Shown here: one piece after another, positions 1-8,188 of the stretch | Layout of the letters: each line of letters starts with the position of its first letter | Position numbering within the stretch: position 1 is the stretch's first letter | DNA from: Bacteroidia bacterium | Lineage (GTDB): Bacteria > Bacteroidota > Bacteroidia > J057 | Assembly (NCBI GenBank): GCA_030430205.1 | Contig: JAUIGE010000001.1 | Location: 310,001 to 374,000 of the forward strand | DNA length: 64,000 nt | Direction: 5' to 3' | The notes under the pieces: model-generated | The model's input: the letters and a program-made list of their open reading frames with translations, nothing else | Database searches by the model: none | Told to the model about the DNA's origin: nothing | Program-made: the position numbers and the translations under genes

Positions 1-36
1 TTGGGAGGACGTTCGGTTTGGGAGGGGAAGCAAGTA

Positions 37-588
37 TTACTTCCCTGATTTGCCAAAATTGGCGATATAAGCATCCAGGTTGGGATCGGTCTTATACACA
101 TCGTTTTTGAAGTAATTCAACATGGCAAAAAGCTCTTTCTCAGGGCGATAGCCTGGGATAGCAGCTATTTTTTGCAAAGTCTCATCAAAGAAAACGGTGT
201 GAGGATAAGACAAACGGTTATTCAACATCAGTGCGGCAAGCTCATGGTATCCACGGCGCCCATTGGCAACGTATTTGAAAGTTTGATCACCCAGGGTGAT
301 GTCTTCCTTTTGCTCGGCATTAAACTTCACTGCGTAGAAGTTTTCGTTGATATAGGCTACGACGCTTGCTTTTTCATACGCATCCACATCCATTTTTTTA
401 CACCAGCCGCACCAATCGGTGTATACATCCACGATTACTTTTTTGGGCTTGGTCATAGAAAGCTCGGCAGCCTCTTCCATGCTGATCCAATTGATATGCG
501 TTTCCCCTTCGGGTTTATTCATAAAACCAAAAGAAGTAAGCAAAAGAAGGCCCAGGGCGATGGTACCAAAGATGAGTTTCGTTTTCAT
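37..588 (-). CDS. secreted thioredoxin-fold protein
   Basis: This 183-residue protein has an N-terminal hydrophobic signal segment (about residues 4-22) followed by a thioredoxin-like domain. The redox motif WCGWCKK is visible with the two cysteines at residues 60 and 63, after a typical VIVDVYTDWC strand. CGWC resembles the thioredoxin_7/DUF255-like group of periplasmic disulfide proteins rather than classical CGPC thioredoxins. It probably acts in the cell envelope as a disulfide reductase or isomerase; the substrate cannot be told from sequence. It lies downstream of murA on the same strand with a 74-base gap. Family assignment is firm, the role is inferred. Confidence 0.85.
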   Translation of the reverse strand: MKTKLIFGTIALGLLLLTSFGFMNKPEGETHINWISMEEAAELSMTKPKKVIVDVYTDWCGWCKKMDVDAYEKASVVAYINENFYAVKFNAEQKEDITLGDQTFKYVANGRRGYHELAALMLNNRLSYPHTVFFDETLQKIAAIPGYRPEKELFAMLNYFKNDVYKTDPNLDAYIANFGKSGK

Positions 589-662
589 AAAAAATATTTT
601 CTAAACTTTTACAATTATAAAGACCTTTTCGAAAAGAGAATGTCTCATGTCTGACCCAAAAA

Positions 663-1979
663 TTATTCCTCTTTCAGGCGTTTTATCTTTGCGCCCAGCG
701 CAATGAGGCGCTCTTCGATATTCTGATAGCCTCTGTCTATCTGCTCGATATTGTGGATGCGGGAGGTGCCTTTGGCGGATAAAGCTGCGATGAGCAGAGC
801 CACGCCCGCCCGGATATCCGGGCTTGTCATCGAAATGCCGCGCAGCGGCTGCTGCCGCTCCAGTCCTATCACCGTAGCACGGTGCGGATCACAAAGGATG
901 ATTTTGGCACCCATATCTATCAGTTTGTCCACAAAAAACAGGCGGCTTTCAAACATTTTTTGATGGATCAAAACAGAGCCTTTGCATTGGGTGGCCAATA
1001 CGAGGACCACACTCAATAAATCGGGCGTGAGGCCCGGCCAGGTATGGTCCTGCACGGTGAGTATACTGCCGTCTATAAAGGATTCTATTTCGCAGACATC
1101 CTGCTGATGCACGATGATATCGTTGTCTTCGACACTGAAGTTGACGCCCATCCTGCGGAAGGTTTCCGGGATGAGGCCGAGTTCTTTGAAATCGGTGTCC
1201 TTGATGCGGATGCTGCTCTGAGTCATCGCCGCCATGGCGATGAAGCTTCCCACTTCAATCATATCGGCCAACAGCCGATGGTCTGTGCCTCCGAGCGATT
1301 CTACGCCCTCAATTTTCAGCAAATTGCTGCCGATGCCTTCGATTTTCGCGCCCATCCTGCTGAGCATTTTGCAAAGTTGCTGCAGGTATGGCTCGCAGGC
1401 AGCATTGAAAATGGTGGTATGGCCCTCAGCCAGCACGGCTGCCATGACGATATTGGCCGTTCCTGTGACGGAGGCTTCATCGAGCAACATATATGTGCCC
1501 TTGAGTTTTTCTGTGCGGCTGACATGATACAGGCTATTTTCCTCATCATATCGGAAGCTGGCTCCGAGTTGCTGCATGCCCCAAAAGTGGGTATCCAGTC
1601 TGCGTCGGCCGATTTTGTCACCTCCTGGTCTCGAGATCAGAGCTGAGCCAAAACGCGTAAGCAGGGGCCCTACCAGCATGATAGAACCGCGCAGGCTACC
1701 GGCAAGGCGCCGAAATTCTTTTGTTTGCAGAAAATCCAGTTGGAGCTCATCAGCCTGAAAGGTGATTTTTCCGCCCCCATGGCGTGAGACTTTCACGCCC
1801 ATAGCTGCAAGTATATCTATCAGTTTATTGACATCCCGTATGTCGGGAATATTGCTGATCGTGACGGCTTCTGCTGTGAGAAGAACAGCGCTGATCACTT
1901 GTAGGGCTTCATTTTTAGCTCCCTGTGGCCGGATTTCGCCACTTAGGCGGTGGCCGCCTTTTACTTCAAAGTATTCCAT
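663..1979 (-). CDS. murA: UDP-N-acetylglucosamine 1-carboxyvinyltransferase (MurA)
   Basis: Catalyses the first committed step of peptidoglycan synthesis, transfer of enolpyruvate from PEP to UDP-GlcNAc, in the cytoplasm. At 438 residues it has the usual length, with the substrate-binding Lys22-Asn23 in GAKNEAL and the EPSP-synthase inside-out barrel pattern throughout. The active-site loop reads RPGGDKIGRRRLD: Asp121 (codon 1617-1619) occupies the position of the catalytic Cys115 of the E. coli enzyme, the residue alkylated by fosfomycin. Asp at this site is known from naturally resistant MurA enzymes, for example in Mycobacterium and Chlamydia. It sits downstream of the DUF4290 gene across a heptanucleotide repeat. 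Confidence 0.96.
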   Translation of the reverse strand: MEYFEVKGGHRLSGEIRPQGAKNEALQVISAVLLTAEAVTISNIPDIRDVNKLIDILAAMGVKVSRHGGGKITFQADELQLDFLQTKEFRRLAGSLRGSIMLVGPLLTRFGSALISRPGGDKIGRRRLDTHFWGMQQLGASFRYDEENSLYHVSRTEKLKGTYMLLDEASVTGTANIVMAAVLAEGHTTIFNAACEPYLQQLCKMLSRMGAKIEGIGSNLLKIEGVESLGGTDHRLLADMIEVGSFIAMAAMTQSSIRIKDTDFKELGLIPETFRRMGVNFSVEDNDIIVHQQDVCEIESFIDGSILTVQDHTWPGLTPDLLSVVLVLATQCKGSVLIHQKMFESRLFFVDKLIDMGAKIILCDPHRATVIGLERQQPLRGISMTSPDIRAGVALLIAALSAKGTSRIHNIEQIDRGYQNIEERLIALGAKIKRLKEE

Positions 1980-2001
1980 AAAAGATTGGTTGGAGGGGGA
2001 C

Positions 2002-2082
2002 GGGTTTTGGGTTTCGGGTTTTGGGTTTTGGGTTTTGGGTTTCGGGTTTAATCACAAAACTCGAAACGCAGAACTCGAAACT
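2002..2082. repeat. heptanucleotide array 1, GGGTTTT/GGGTTTC family, two inverted arms
   Basis: The gap between murA and the DUF4290 gene is filled by a left arm of consecutive 7-base units GGGTTTT and GGGTTTC (about 2002-2048) and a right arm with CGAAAC-type units (about 2055-2082). The arms are imperfect reverse complements with G-U wobble, so a transcript could fold into a long hairpin. It belongs to the same sequence family as the arrays at 2961-3061 and 60149-60186. Confidence 0.85.
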
Positions 2083-2098
2083 TACAAACTTCTCTCCC

Positions 2099-2770
2099 CT
2101 ATCTTTTTTTCTTTCGGGGATTCGTGTTTTGGTGGCCAGGTTTCTTCCGCTGATTTTTGCGGCTTTTGGCATTTCGCTTCTTTTCCTGCGCGATGCGCAT
2201 TTCATTGGGAAGCTTCAACTGACCTGTAACACGGGTGATATTGAGGTCTTCTGCCTTCAGATTGAACTTCCCTTTGGATAGTTCATTGAGTTGCGCAGCG
2301 ATCACCTCCTCCTGTGCAGCATCTTTGGAAATTTGCTGCGCAAATTGCCTCATGATGGTCGCGATCTGGTTGATCAGTCTTTCCTGCTCCTCGCCGGGGC
2401 CCATGTCTACGGCTTTTTTCACCATATACTCTACATTAGAACCATAGAGCTTATAGCGGGTTTTGGGGCGGTGATATTCCATCCTTTTGGGAGGCTTACG
2501 GGCAGTCACGATCTCCTCTGGCATAGGATAGGGGGCATCTATATCCAGATCAAACTCAGCGATCATAAATAGATGATCCCATAATTTGTTCTCATAATCC
2601 GGCTGCTCCTTGATCTCAGGATGCAAATTGACCATGATACGCACGATCTCTTTGATCACGCGGGAGCGGCGGTCTTTATCTTCAATGGATTTGGCATACT
2701 CCACCATGGATTGAACGTTGCGGCCATATTCGCGCAACCTTAAAGGGGAGTCAGAAATACTGTACTTCAT
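2099..2770 (-). CDS. DUF4290 domain-containing protein
   Basis: A 223-residue protein matching the Bacteroidota-specific DUF4290 family, recognisable from the N-terminal YGRNVQSMVEYA motif and the LHPEIKEQPDYENKLWDHL block. The ATG at 2768-2770 (MKYSI) is preferred; an in-frame ATG seven codons upstream adds non-conserved residues. The last 40 residues are very rich in Lys, Arg and Asn, suggesting nucleic-acid binding or a disordered tail. No signal peptide or membrane segment is seen. The family is often found next to murA in Bacteroidota, as here, but has no established function. Function unknown. Confidence 0.88.
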   Translation of the reverse strand: MKYSISDSPLRLREYGRNVQSMVEYAKSIEDKDRRSRVIKEIVRIMVNLHPEIKEQPDYENKLWDHLFMIAEFDLDIDAPYPMPEEIVTARKPPKRMEYHRPKTRYKLYGSNVEYMVKKAVDMGPGEEQERLINQIATIMRQFAQQISKDAAQEEVIAAQLNELSKGKFNLKAEDLNITRVTGQLKLPNEMRIAQEKKRNAKSRKNQRKKPGHQNTNPRKKKR

Positions 2771-2960
2771 ATAATGTGATTCGCTTAGCACATGCCTCTG
2801 ATGGCATGAGAAAAAAACGTAAATATTAATGTTGGAATCAAAGTGATAGGCATTAGGTTTTCCTTTTTACAAAAAAAGCAGGCTTGCATATCTTCGTGGG
2901 TGTACGGAAAACCTTTTGCAAAAATCGAAAATTTGTGTGGGATAACAAAATCAGTTTTGT

Positions 2961-3061
2961 GTTTCGGGTTCCAGGTTTCGAGATACGGGTATTTTTATGA
3001 AATTGCTTCGCAAAAGCAATTGTACCCGTTTACCCAAAACTCGAAACACAAAACCCGAAAC
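2961..3061. repeat. heptanucleotide array 2, inverted arms around a nested hairpin
   Basis: Left arm 2961-2991 (GTTTCGGGTT, GGTTTCGAG, TACGGGTA) and right arm 3023-3061 (TACCCG, CTCGAAACAC, ACCCGAAAC) are imperfect reverse complements. Between them lies a second small perfect hairpin, AATTGCTT/AAAGCAATT, at about 3001-3021. The right arm ends 8 bases before the ATG of the downstream hydrolase, so the structure would be in its 5' leader. Confidence 0.85.
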
Positions 3062-3069
3062 TTATCATT

Positions 3070-3681
3070 ATGAAAATACTCTGTGTCGGCCGCAATTATG
3101 CCAAGCATATTGAAGAGCTCAAAAATGAGGTTCCTGATGAGCCCATCATTTTTTTCAAACCGGATACTGCATTGGTACGCAACAACCGCGATTTTTATTA
3201 TCCTGAATACAGCAAGGAGATTCATTATGAATGTGAATTGGTGCTGCGATTTGCCAAAGAAGGCAAATATATTGAGGAAAAATTCGCACGCTCCTATATC
3301 GATGGGATAGGTCTCGGCATAGACTTCACCGCCAGGGATTTACAGGACAAAGCCAAAAAAAATGGCCTCCCCTGGGCCCTTGCCAAGGGCTTCAATGACT
3401 CAGCCCCTGTGTCTGATTTTTTGCCCCTGGAAGATTTCCCTGATTTTCAGAACATTCAGTTCTGCTGCCATATCAATGGCGAGGAGCGCCAAAATGGCAA
3501 CAGCTCTCACATGCTGTGGCCTGTGGCCAACCTGATCGCCTATGTATCCCGCTTTGTCACTTTCAAGAAAGGCGATATGCTTTTCACAGGTACGCCGGCA
3601 GGTGTCGGCGAAGTGAAAGTAGGGGACAAAATTGAAGGTTTTTTGGAAGGAAAAAAGATGCTTGATTTTTACGTTAAATAG
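3070..3681 (+). CDS. fumarylacetoacetate hydrolase family protein (acylpyruvase-like)
   Basis: A compact 203-residue member of the FAH superfamily, the size of FAHD1-type acylpyruvases/oxaloacetate decarboxylases and 2-hydroxyhepta-2,4-diene-dioate isomerases. The divalent-metal ligands are visible as Glu54 and Glu56 in HYECEL and Asp85 in GIDFTARD, followed by the family LPWALAKGFND block with Lys106. It is cytosolic. The precise substrate is not readable from sequence. The stop codon is two bases before the next gene, an M23 peptidase, so the two are probably cotranscribed although no functional link is obvious. Confidence 0.9.
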   Translation: MKILCVGRNYAKHIEELKNEVPDEPIIFFKPDTALVRNNRDFYYPEYSKEIHYECELVLRFAKEGKYIEEKFARSYIDGIGLGIDFTARDLQDKAKKNGLPWALAKGFNDSAPVSDFLPLEDFPDFQNIQFCCHINGEERQNGNSSHMLWPVANLIAYVSRFVTFKKGDMLFTGTPAGVGEVKVGDKIEGFLEGKKMLDFYVK

Positions 3682-3683
3682 TT

Positions 3684-5630
3684 ATGGCCAAAAGGATTTC
3701 TCCGCTTTTTCTCATTTTTTGTTATTTCCTCTTTCCTGCTTACGATCCGGGCGAAAGCTATCACTATCCTATTGAAGGAAACTACGCCCTCTCGGGCACC
3801 TTTGGGGAGCTGCGCCCCAATCATTTCCACTCAGGTATTGACATCAAAACCTACAACAAAACGGGCTATAAGATTTATGCAACCGATGAAGGCTATCTTT
3901 ATCGGGTGAAGCTTAGCCCGTATAGCTATGGCAAAGCCCTCTATCTGCGCCATCCTGATGGTCGCTTCTCAGTATATGGACACTTGTCGGGTTTTATCCC
4001 TGAGATAGAGGCCTTTGTACAGGAAAGGCAAATAAAAAACGAGCAGTTTGAGCAGGAGATTTACCTGGAAAAAAATCGTTTTTCCTTCAAAAAAGGAGAA
4101 GTGATCGGCTACAGTGGAAATAGCGGAAGCAGCTTTGGGCCGCATCTTCACTTCGAGCTGCGCGACCCGAGCGAGCGCATCATCAATGCGCTTCCCTATT
4201 TCAAGCCCCTCGTCAAAGACGAGGTCAAGCCTATCCTCCGAAAAATCGCTTTTGAGCCCCTGGCCCCCCATAGCCGCGTCAATGGCAAGTATGAAAAGCT
4301 GTTGCTTTCACCCAGCGGCAAGGATGGGGAATATACGCTCACAAACCCTATCCTTCTCCAGGGAAAAGTAGGGCTGGAATATGCAGCCATCGACAAACTC
4401 AGCGCCGCCAGCAATCCCTGCGGAATCAATTATGCCCGCTTGTATCTGGATGAAAAATTGCTTTTTTCGCTGGTTTTAGATGTTTTTGATTTTGACGAAA
4501 GCCACAATATCAATATGCACATTGATTATGCGCACTATAAAGAAAAGGGAGAGCGCCTGCAAAAAGCTTATATAGATGAAGGAAATCACTTCAGTGCCTA
4601 TGGGCAGGTTCGCAATAAAGGAATACTTGAATTAAGCGATGACAAGCTGCACAACTTGCGGCTGGAGTTGAAGGATTCGCATGGGAATACATCCGTTCTT
4701 CATGCCCAGGTGCAGCGAGGCAACTCATTGAAAAGCGCCCTTTCAACTTCTACAAAAAGCAAGGCAGTGGCGCTTGAAGCATCTGTCAAGCGGAATGTCC
4801 TGGTGATAGAAGCTCAAAATGCCCCTTTACTGGAAAATGGCATGCTCTATTGCGAGAGGAAATTTGGGAAGCCCGTTTCCCTGACGGCTGCCTACGAGGA
4901 TAAAGGCCTGGCTACTTTCCTCTTTCCCCTCGATGAGGGCAATTATCCGGAATATATCCGCGATGCCTCTGGCAGGCATAGCCTTCAAACCCACCTCAAA
5001 GGCCATGTAGCCGCTGGCCGCAACGGCTTGGTCGAGTTTCAGGAGGTTCAGGCCTTCTTTCCGCATGATGCGCTTTTTCAGGCTCTACACCTGGCCATTG
5101 CGGAAGTTCCTGCACCAGCAGGAGCCTTTTCAAAAGCCTATCAGATAGGCGATGAGCATATCCCTTTGAGGGAAAGCTTTTGGGTGAGTTTCCAGCAAAG
5201 CTGGCCGGAGGAGCTGGCGGAGCATCTTGTCATCGCCAAACTCAGCCCCAAGGGCTGGCGATATAGCGGCAACAAGCTCGGCGAAGATGGCCGCCTGTAT
5301 AGCAAAAGCGGTGATTTTGGCATTTTTTGTGTCATGCCTGACAGCACAGCGCCCCAGCTAAAAGCTGTCAATTTTCAGGATGGCGGGACGATTCCCGCTA
5401 CCACATACAGCCTGCATCTTCGGCTCGAAGACAGCTTTTCAGGCATAGACTCCAAAAGTATCCGCGCTACGCTGGATGGCGTTTGGGTTCCCTTTGAATA
5501 CAATTTCAAAACGGATCAGATCAGCTCCAGAATGCAAAAACGCCCCGAAAAGGGGCGTCATGTGTTGGAGGTTGAAGCCCGCGATGGCGCGGGAAATTTG
5601 GTTAAGCAGCGCTATGAGCTTCTTTTTTGA
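3684..5630 (+). CDS. M23 family metallopeptidase, secreted
   Basis: A 648-residue envelope protein with a short signal peptide (about 1-20) and an N-terminal LytM/M23 endopeptidase domain. The zinc ligands are all present: His49 and Asp53 in HFHSGID, and His154-x-His156 in GPHLHFE. An insertion of about 40 charged residues (108-137) lies between the two motifs. The remaining 480 residues are beta-rich and end in an Ig-like segment. M23 enzymes cut peptidoglycan cross-bridges or tether-like peptides; a role in cell-wall remodelling is inferred. It is tightly coupled to the upstream hydrolase gene, and its stop codon abuts the stop codon of the opposing receptor gene. Confidence 0.9.
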   Translation: MAKRISPLFLIFCYFLFPAYDPGESYHYPIEGNYALSGTFGELRPNHFHSGIDIKTYNKTGYKIYATDEGYLYRVKLSPYSYGKALYLRHPDGRFSVYGHLSGFIPEIEAFVQERQIKNEQFEQEIYLEKNRFSFKKGEVIGYSGNSGSSFGPHLHFELRDPSERIINALPYFKPLVKDEVKPILRKIAFEPLAPHSRVNGKYEKLLLSPSGKDGEYTLTNPILLQGKVGLEYAAIDKLSAASNPCGINYARLYLDEKLLFSLVLDVFDFDESHNINMHIDYAHYKEKGERLQKAYIDEGNHFSAYGQVRNKGILELSDDKLHNLRLELKDSHGNTSVLHAQVQRGNSLKSALSTSTKSKAVALEASVKRNVLVIEAQNAPLLENGMLYCERKFGKPVSLTAAYEDKGLATFLFPLDEGNYPEYIRDASGRHSLQTHLKGHVAAGRNGLVEFQEVQAFFPHDALFQALHLAIAEVPAPAGAFSKAYQIGDEHIPLRESFWVSFQQSWPEELAEHLVIAKLSPKGWRYSGNKLGEDGRLYSKSGDFGIFCVMPDSTAPQLKAVNFQDGGTIPATTYSLHLRLEDSFSGIDSKSIRATLDGVWVPFEYNFKTDQISSRMQKRPEKGRHVLEVEARDGAGNLVKQRYELLF

Positions 5631-8021
5631 TTAATAGGTAAACACAAGCCCCACGCCCGGCTGGATAATCCCCAAAGAATTTTCAATAAAATAAGTCTGG
5701 TAACGGGAAGGATCGTTGGGATTGACCTGAGGAACGCCTGCTTCATCTTTCACCACATTCAGGATCGGCTGGCCGGCAATGCTGTAAGCGTAGGCATTTT
5801 GCATATCGAAATAGGCATTGAGGCTCCACTTTTCGAAAAACCACTTCTTGTCGATGCGAAAATCGAGTTGGTGGTAAGCCTGGGTTCTTTCGCTGTTGAC
5901 CAAATTGTAATTGGGGATTTCGCGGCCACGCGAATTCCAGGCTGGAATCAGGCTCGATGTGGCGACATCGGCGGGTGTATAAGGCGTGCCGCTTTGCAGG
6001 CGCCATTTCACCCCTATCTCCCAGTCTTTTTTGAATTTTTTGCCCATGGTCAAGGCTACGATATGACGGCTGTCCCATGCCGAAGGGCGAAATTCGCCAT
6101 TTTTATCCGTGAACTCGCTCCAGCCCAGGGTATAGGCCAGGATGCCATAAAAGCCTTTGTAAAAGCGCTGCTGAAGCAAAATCTCCATGCCGTAGGCACG
6201 GCCTTCAGAAGTAGAACTTGCCCGGCCATTGCCGATTGCGCCAAAGTCGCCCCCCAGATTTGCCAGAGAGACAGAGTCATTGAGCATGAAGGGATAGTTG
6301 TAGTAGCGTTTGTAATAGCTTTCTACCGAAATCTTCGAATTGGTCTCGGTGGTATAGGCAATGCCTCCCACGATCTGGCGGTTTTCGATATAGCTGATGT
6401 CTTTGTTCAGCAAGCCATTTTCATTATCCCGAAAACCTAAAACCGTATATGGCGGCAATTGGTAGAAAATGCCTGTATTGAAGTTGGCGGTCAGGCGCGG
6501 TGTCAGGTAGTATGAAGCCGAAAAGCGGGGCGAAATCTGATTCAAAGGATTCATCATTTCCTCTGAAAAATCATTGCCATCTGTGCGCAGACCGGCTGAG
6601 AGCACCAGCCTGTCTTCCAGCAATTTGGTACTGAACTGCGCAAATAGCCCGTATTTCAGCATATTCAACTCAGATTCAAAATCAATGGTGCTGAAAGGCA
6701 AGACATTGAAAGTCGCATTTCTGTAAGTAGCCTGCTCGAAATTGGCTCCATAAGTCCATTTCAGGTTTTTCTTCCTCGCTGTACGCTCGATCCGCAGTTT
6801 GTTTTCGACTTCCTGCGAATTGTAGTCCAGCAGCAAAGGCAGGCTTTCATCATTGTTGGTGTATTTTTCTGAGTTAAAATTGATGGCATTTCTGCTCAAT
6901 ACTACCTGCCAGAAGCCATTGTCACCAAAGTATTTGTAGTTGATCCCTGCGGTATAATTTTCCTGTGTCTGCACAGGGATATTGCCCAAAATATACTTTT
7001 GGTAATCTGTCGAATCTGCTTCCAGATTCAGTTTAAAGCGGTCTACCGCCCCCAAACCCACCAGGGTGATCTGGTGACGCTCGCTCAACTGGATTTTTTG
7101 CTTAAACTGAAAATCCTGATAGGTAGGCAAAAAGGGCAACCCCAGGATTTTGAATAAGCCCTGCAGGTAGGATTGTCTTGCGGAAAAAAGGAAAGTGGAT
7201 TTAGGGGAAACAGGCCCTTCGACCGTCAGCGCCAGATCTGAGGCACCCACCGTGGCTGTGAACCCCAGCCTGTCGTCTCTTGCCTCTCTTTGGCGAAATT
7301 CAAAGACAGAGCTCAGCGCGTTGCCGCGGTTGGCGGGGAAAGCGCCGGAGAAGAAGTCTACTTCTCCGATGAAGTCCACATTGATCAGGCCCACAGGGCC
7401 TCCCGAAGCACCTTGCGTAGCAAAGTGGTTGATGTTGGGCGTCTCGATACCATCTATGTAAAAACGATTTTCGTTGGGTGCGCCACCTCGTATGAGGATG
7501 TCATTGCGGAAGCTGACGGTGCTGGCGACGCCAGGCAGAGATTGTATCACCCGCGATATATCGCGGTTGCCGCCGGGATTGCGCTTGATCTCACTCGTAC
7601 CGATGGTACGCAGAGAGAGAGGCGCTTCTTCAATGATCCTGAAGGGAGAAGCCACGATCAGGACGGAGTCTGTGGTTATTTCCTCCTCTTTCATCGGAAT
7701 TTCGACCACATAAGGCTTGGAGTTCGTCACCTGGATCTCGTAGAGTACTTCGGTCTGAAAGCCGCCATAACGGGCTTCGACATTGTATAAACCCGGTTCA
7801 AGGCCCTTTATCTCAAAATTGCCAGAGCTATCGGCATAGGCTCCTTTGCCGGTATTTTGCACCAAAACTGTAGCAAACTCCAGGGGCGCATTGCTGATTT
7901 CATTGAAAACACGCCCTTTAATGACTCCTGTCTGAGAAATGGCTACAGGAGAAGTGAAAACGAAAACCAGCAAAAGGAACAAAAGTGAAAGCCCGCGCTT
8001 GTGCATGTACATATTTTTCAT
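5631..8021 (-). CDS. TonB-dependent outer-membrane receptor with carboxypeptidase-regulatory-like domain
   Basis: A 796-residue receptor: signal peptide (about 1-29), CarboxypepD_reg-like domain (about 31-115, starting GVIKGRVFNE), plug domain (about 140-245, including RGGAPNENRFYIDGIE) and a C-terminal beta-barrel ending in an aromatic residue (VFTY). It is shorter than SusC-type receptors and has no SusD partner nearby, so it is more likely a siderophore, metal or peptide receptor. The stop codon directly abuts the stop of the convergent M23 gene with no room for a terminator. The upstream region holds three ATTGTTTT boxes that may be regulatory. Confidence 0.93.
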   Translation of the reverse strand: MKNMYMHKRGLSLLFLLLVFVFTSPVAISQTGVIKGRVFNEISNAPLEFATVLVQNTGKGAYADSSGNFEIKGLEPGLYNVEARYGGFQTEVLYEIQVTNSKPYVVEIPMKEEEITTDSVLIVASPFRIIEEAPLSLRTIGTSEIKRNPGGNRDISRVIQSLPGVASTVSFRNDILIRGGAPNENRFYIDGIETPNINHFATQGASGGPVGLINVDFIGEVDFFSGAFPANRGNALSSVFEFRQREARDDRLGFTATVGASDLALTVEGPVSPKSTFLFSARQSYLQGLFKILGLPFLPTYQDFQFKQKIQLSERHQITLVGLGAVDRFKLNLEADSTDYQKYILGNIPVQTQENYTAGINYKYFGDNGFWQVVLSRNAINFNSEKYTNNDESLPLLLDYNSQEVENKLRIERTARKKNLKWTYGANFEQATYRNATFNVLPFSTIDFESELNMLKYGLFAQFSTKLLEDRLVLSAGLRTDGNDFSEEMMNPLNQISPRFSASYYLTPRLTANFNTGIFYQLPPYTVLGFRDNENGLLNKDISYIENRQIVGGIAYTTETNSKISVESYYKRYYNYPFMLNDSVSLANLGGDFGAIGNGRASSTSEGRAYGMEILLQQRFYKGFYGILAYTLGWSEFTDKNGEFRPSAWDSRHIVALTMGKKFKKDWEIGVKWRLQSGTPYTPADVATSSLIPAWNSRGREIPNYNLVNSERTQAYHQLDFRIDKKWFFEKWSLNAYFDMQNAYAYSIAGQPILNVVKDEAGVPQVNPNDPSRYQTYFIENSLGIIQPGVGLVFTY

Positions 8022-8057
8022 TGTTTAAACAGAATATTTTTGATCTAATTATTACTT

Positions 8058-8100
8058 AAACATTGTTTTTAGATAATTGTTTTGCGAAAACATTGTTTTT
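8058..8100. promoter_or_regulatory. triple ATTGTTTT box in a divergent intergenic region
   Basis: Two identical 13-mers AAACATTGTTTTT begin at 8058 and 8088, exactly 30 bases apart, with a third partial copy ATTGTTTT at 8076-8083 between them. The region lies just upstream of the receptor gene and about 25 bases before the promoter of the reductase gene, where an operator would be expected. The assignment is from pattern only. Confidence 0.4.
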
Positions 8101-8124
8101 TTTGAAATAAAAAAATCCCATGCT

Positions 8125-8156
8125 TTTGCGGCCTTTAAAAAATAAGCGGACCTTTG
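8125..8156 (+). promoter_or_regulatory. Bacteroidota-type promoter of the 2Fe-2S reductase gene
   Basis: TTTG at 8125-8128, a 20-base spacer, then GACCTTTG at 8149-8156, which matches the Bacteroidota TTTG/TAnnTTTG consensus except for the first base of the -7 box. Transcription would begin near 8163, which supports the ATG at 8189 as the start rather than the in-frame ATG at 8120. Confidence 0.55.
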
Positions 8157-8188
8157 CGCCAAATTTGAATAGCATAAAAGAAAATTTC

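Noticed and set aside
1..54. Stem GGGAAG/CTTCCC after the thioredoxin-like gene as a terminator
   Set aside because: The 6-bp stem includes the last codons and is followed by no T-tract, so it is not convincing.
1044..1646. 200-residue open frame on the plus strand
   Set aside because: It is the antisense of murA, a clear full-length enzyme.
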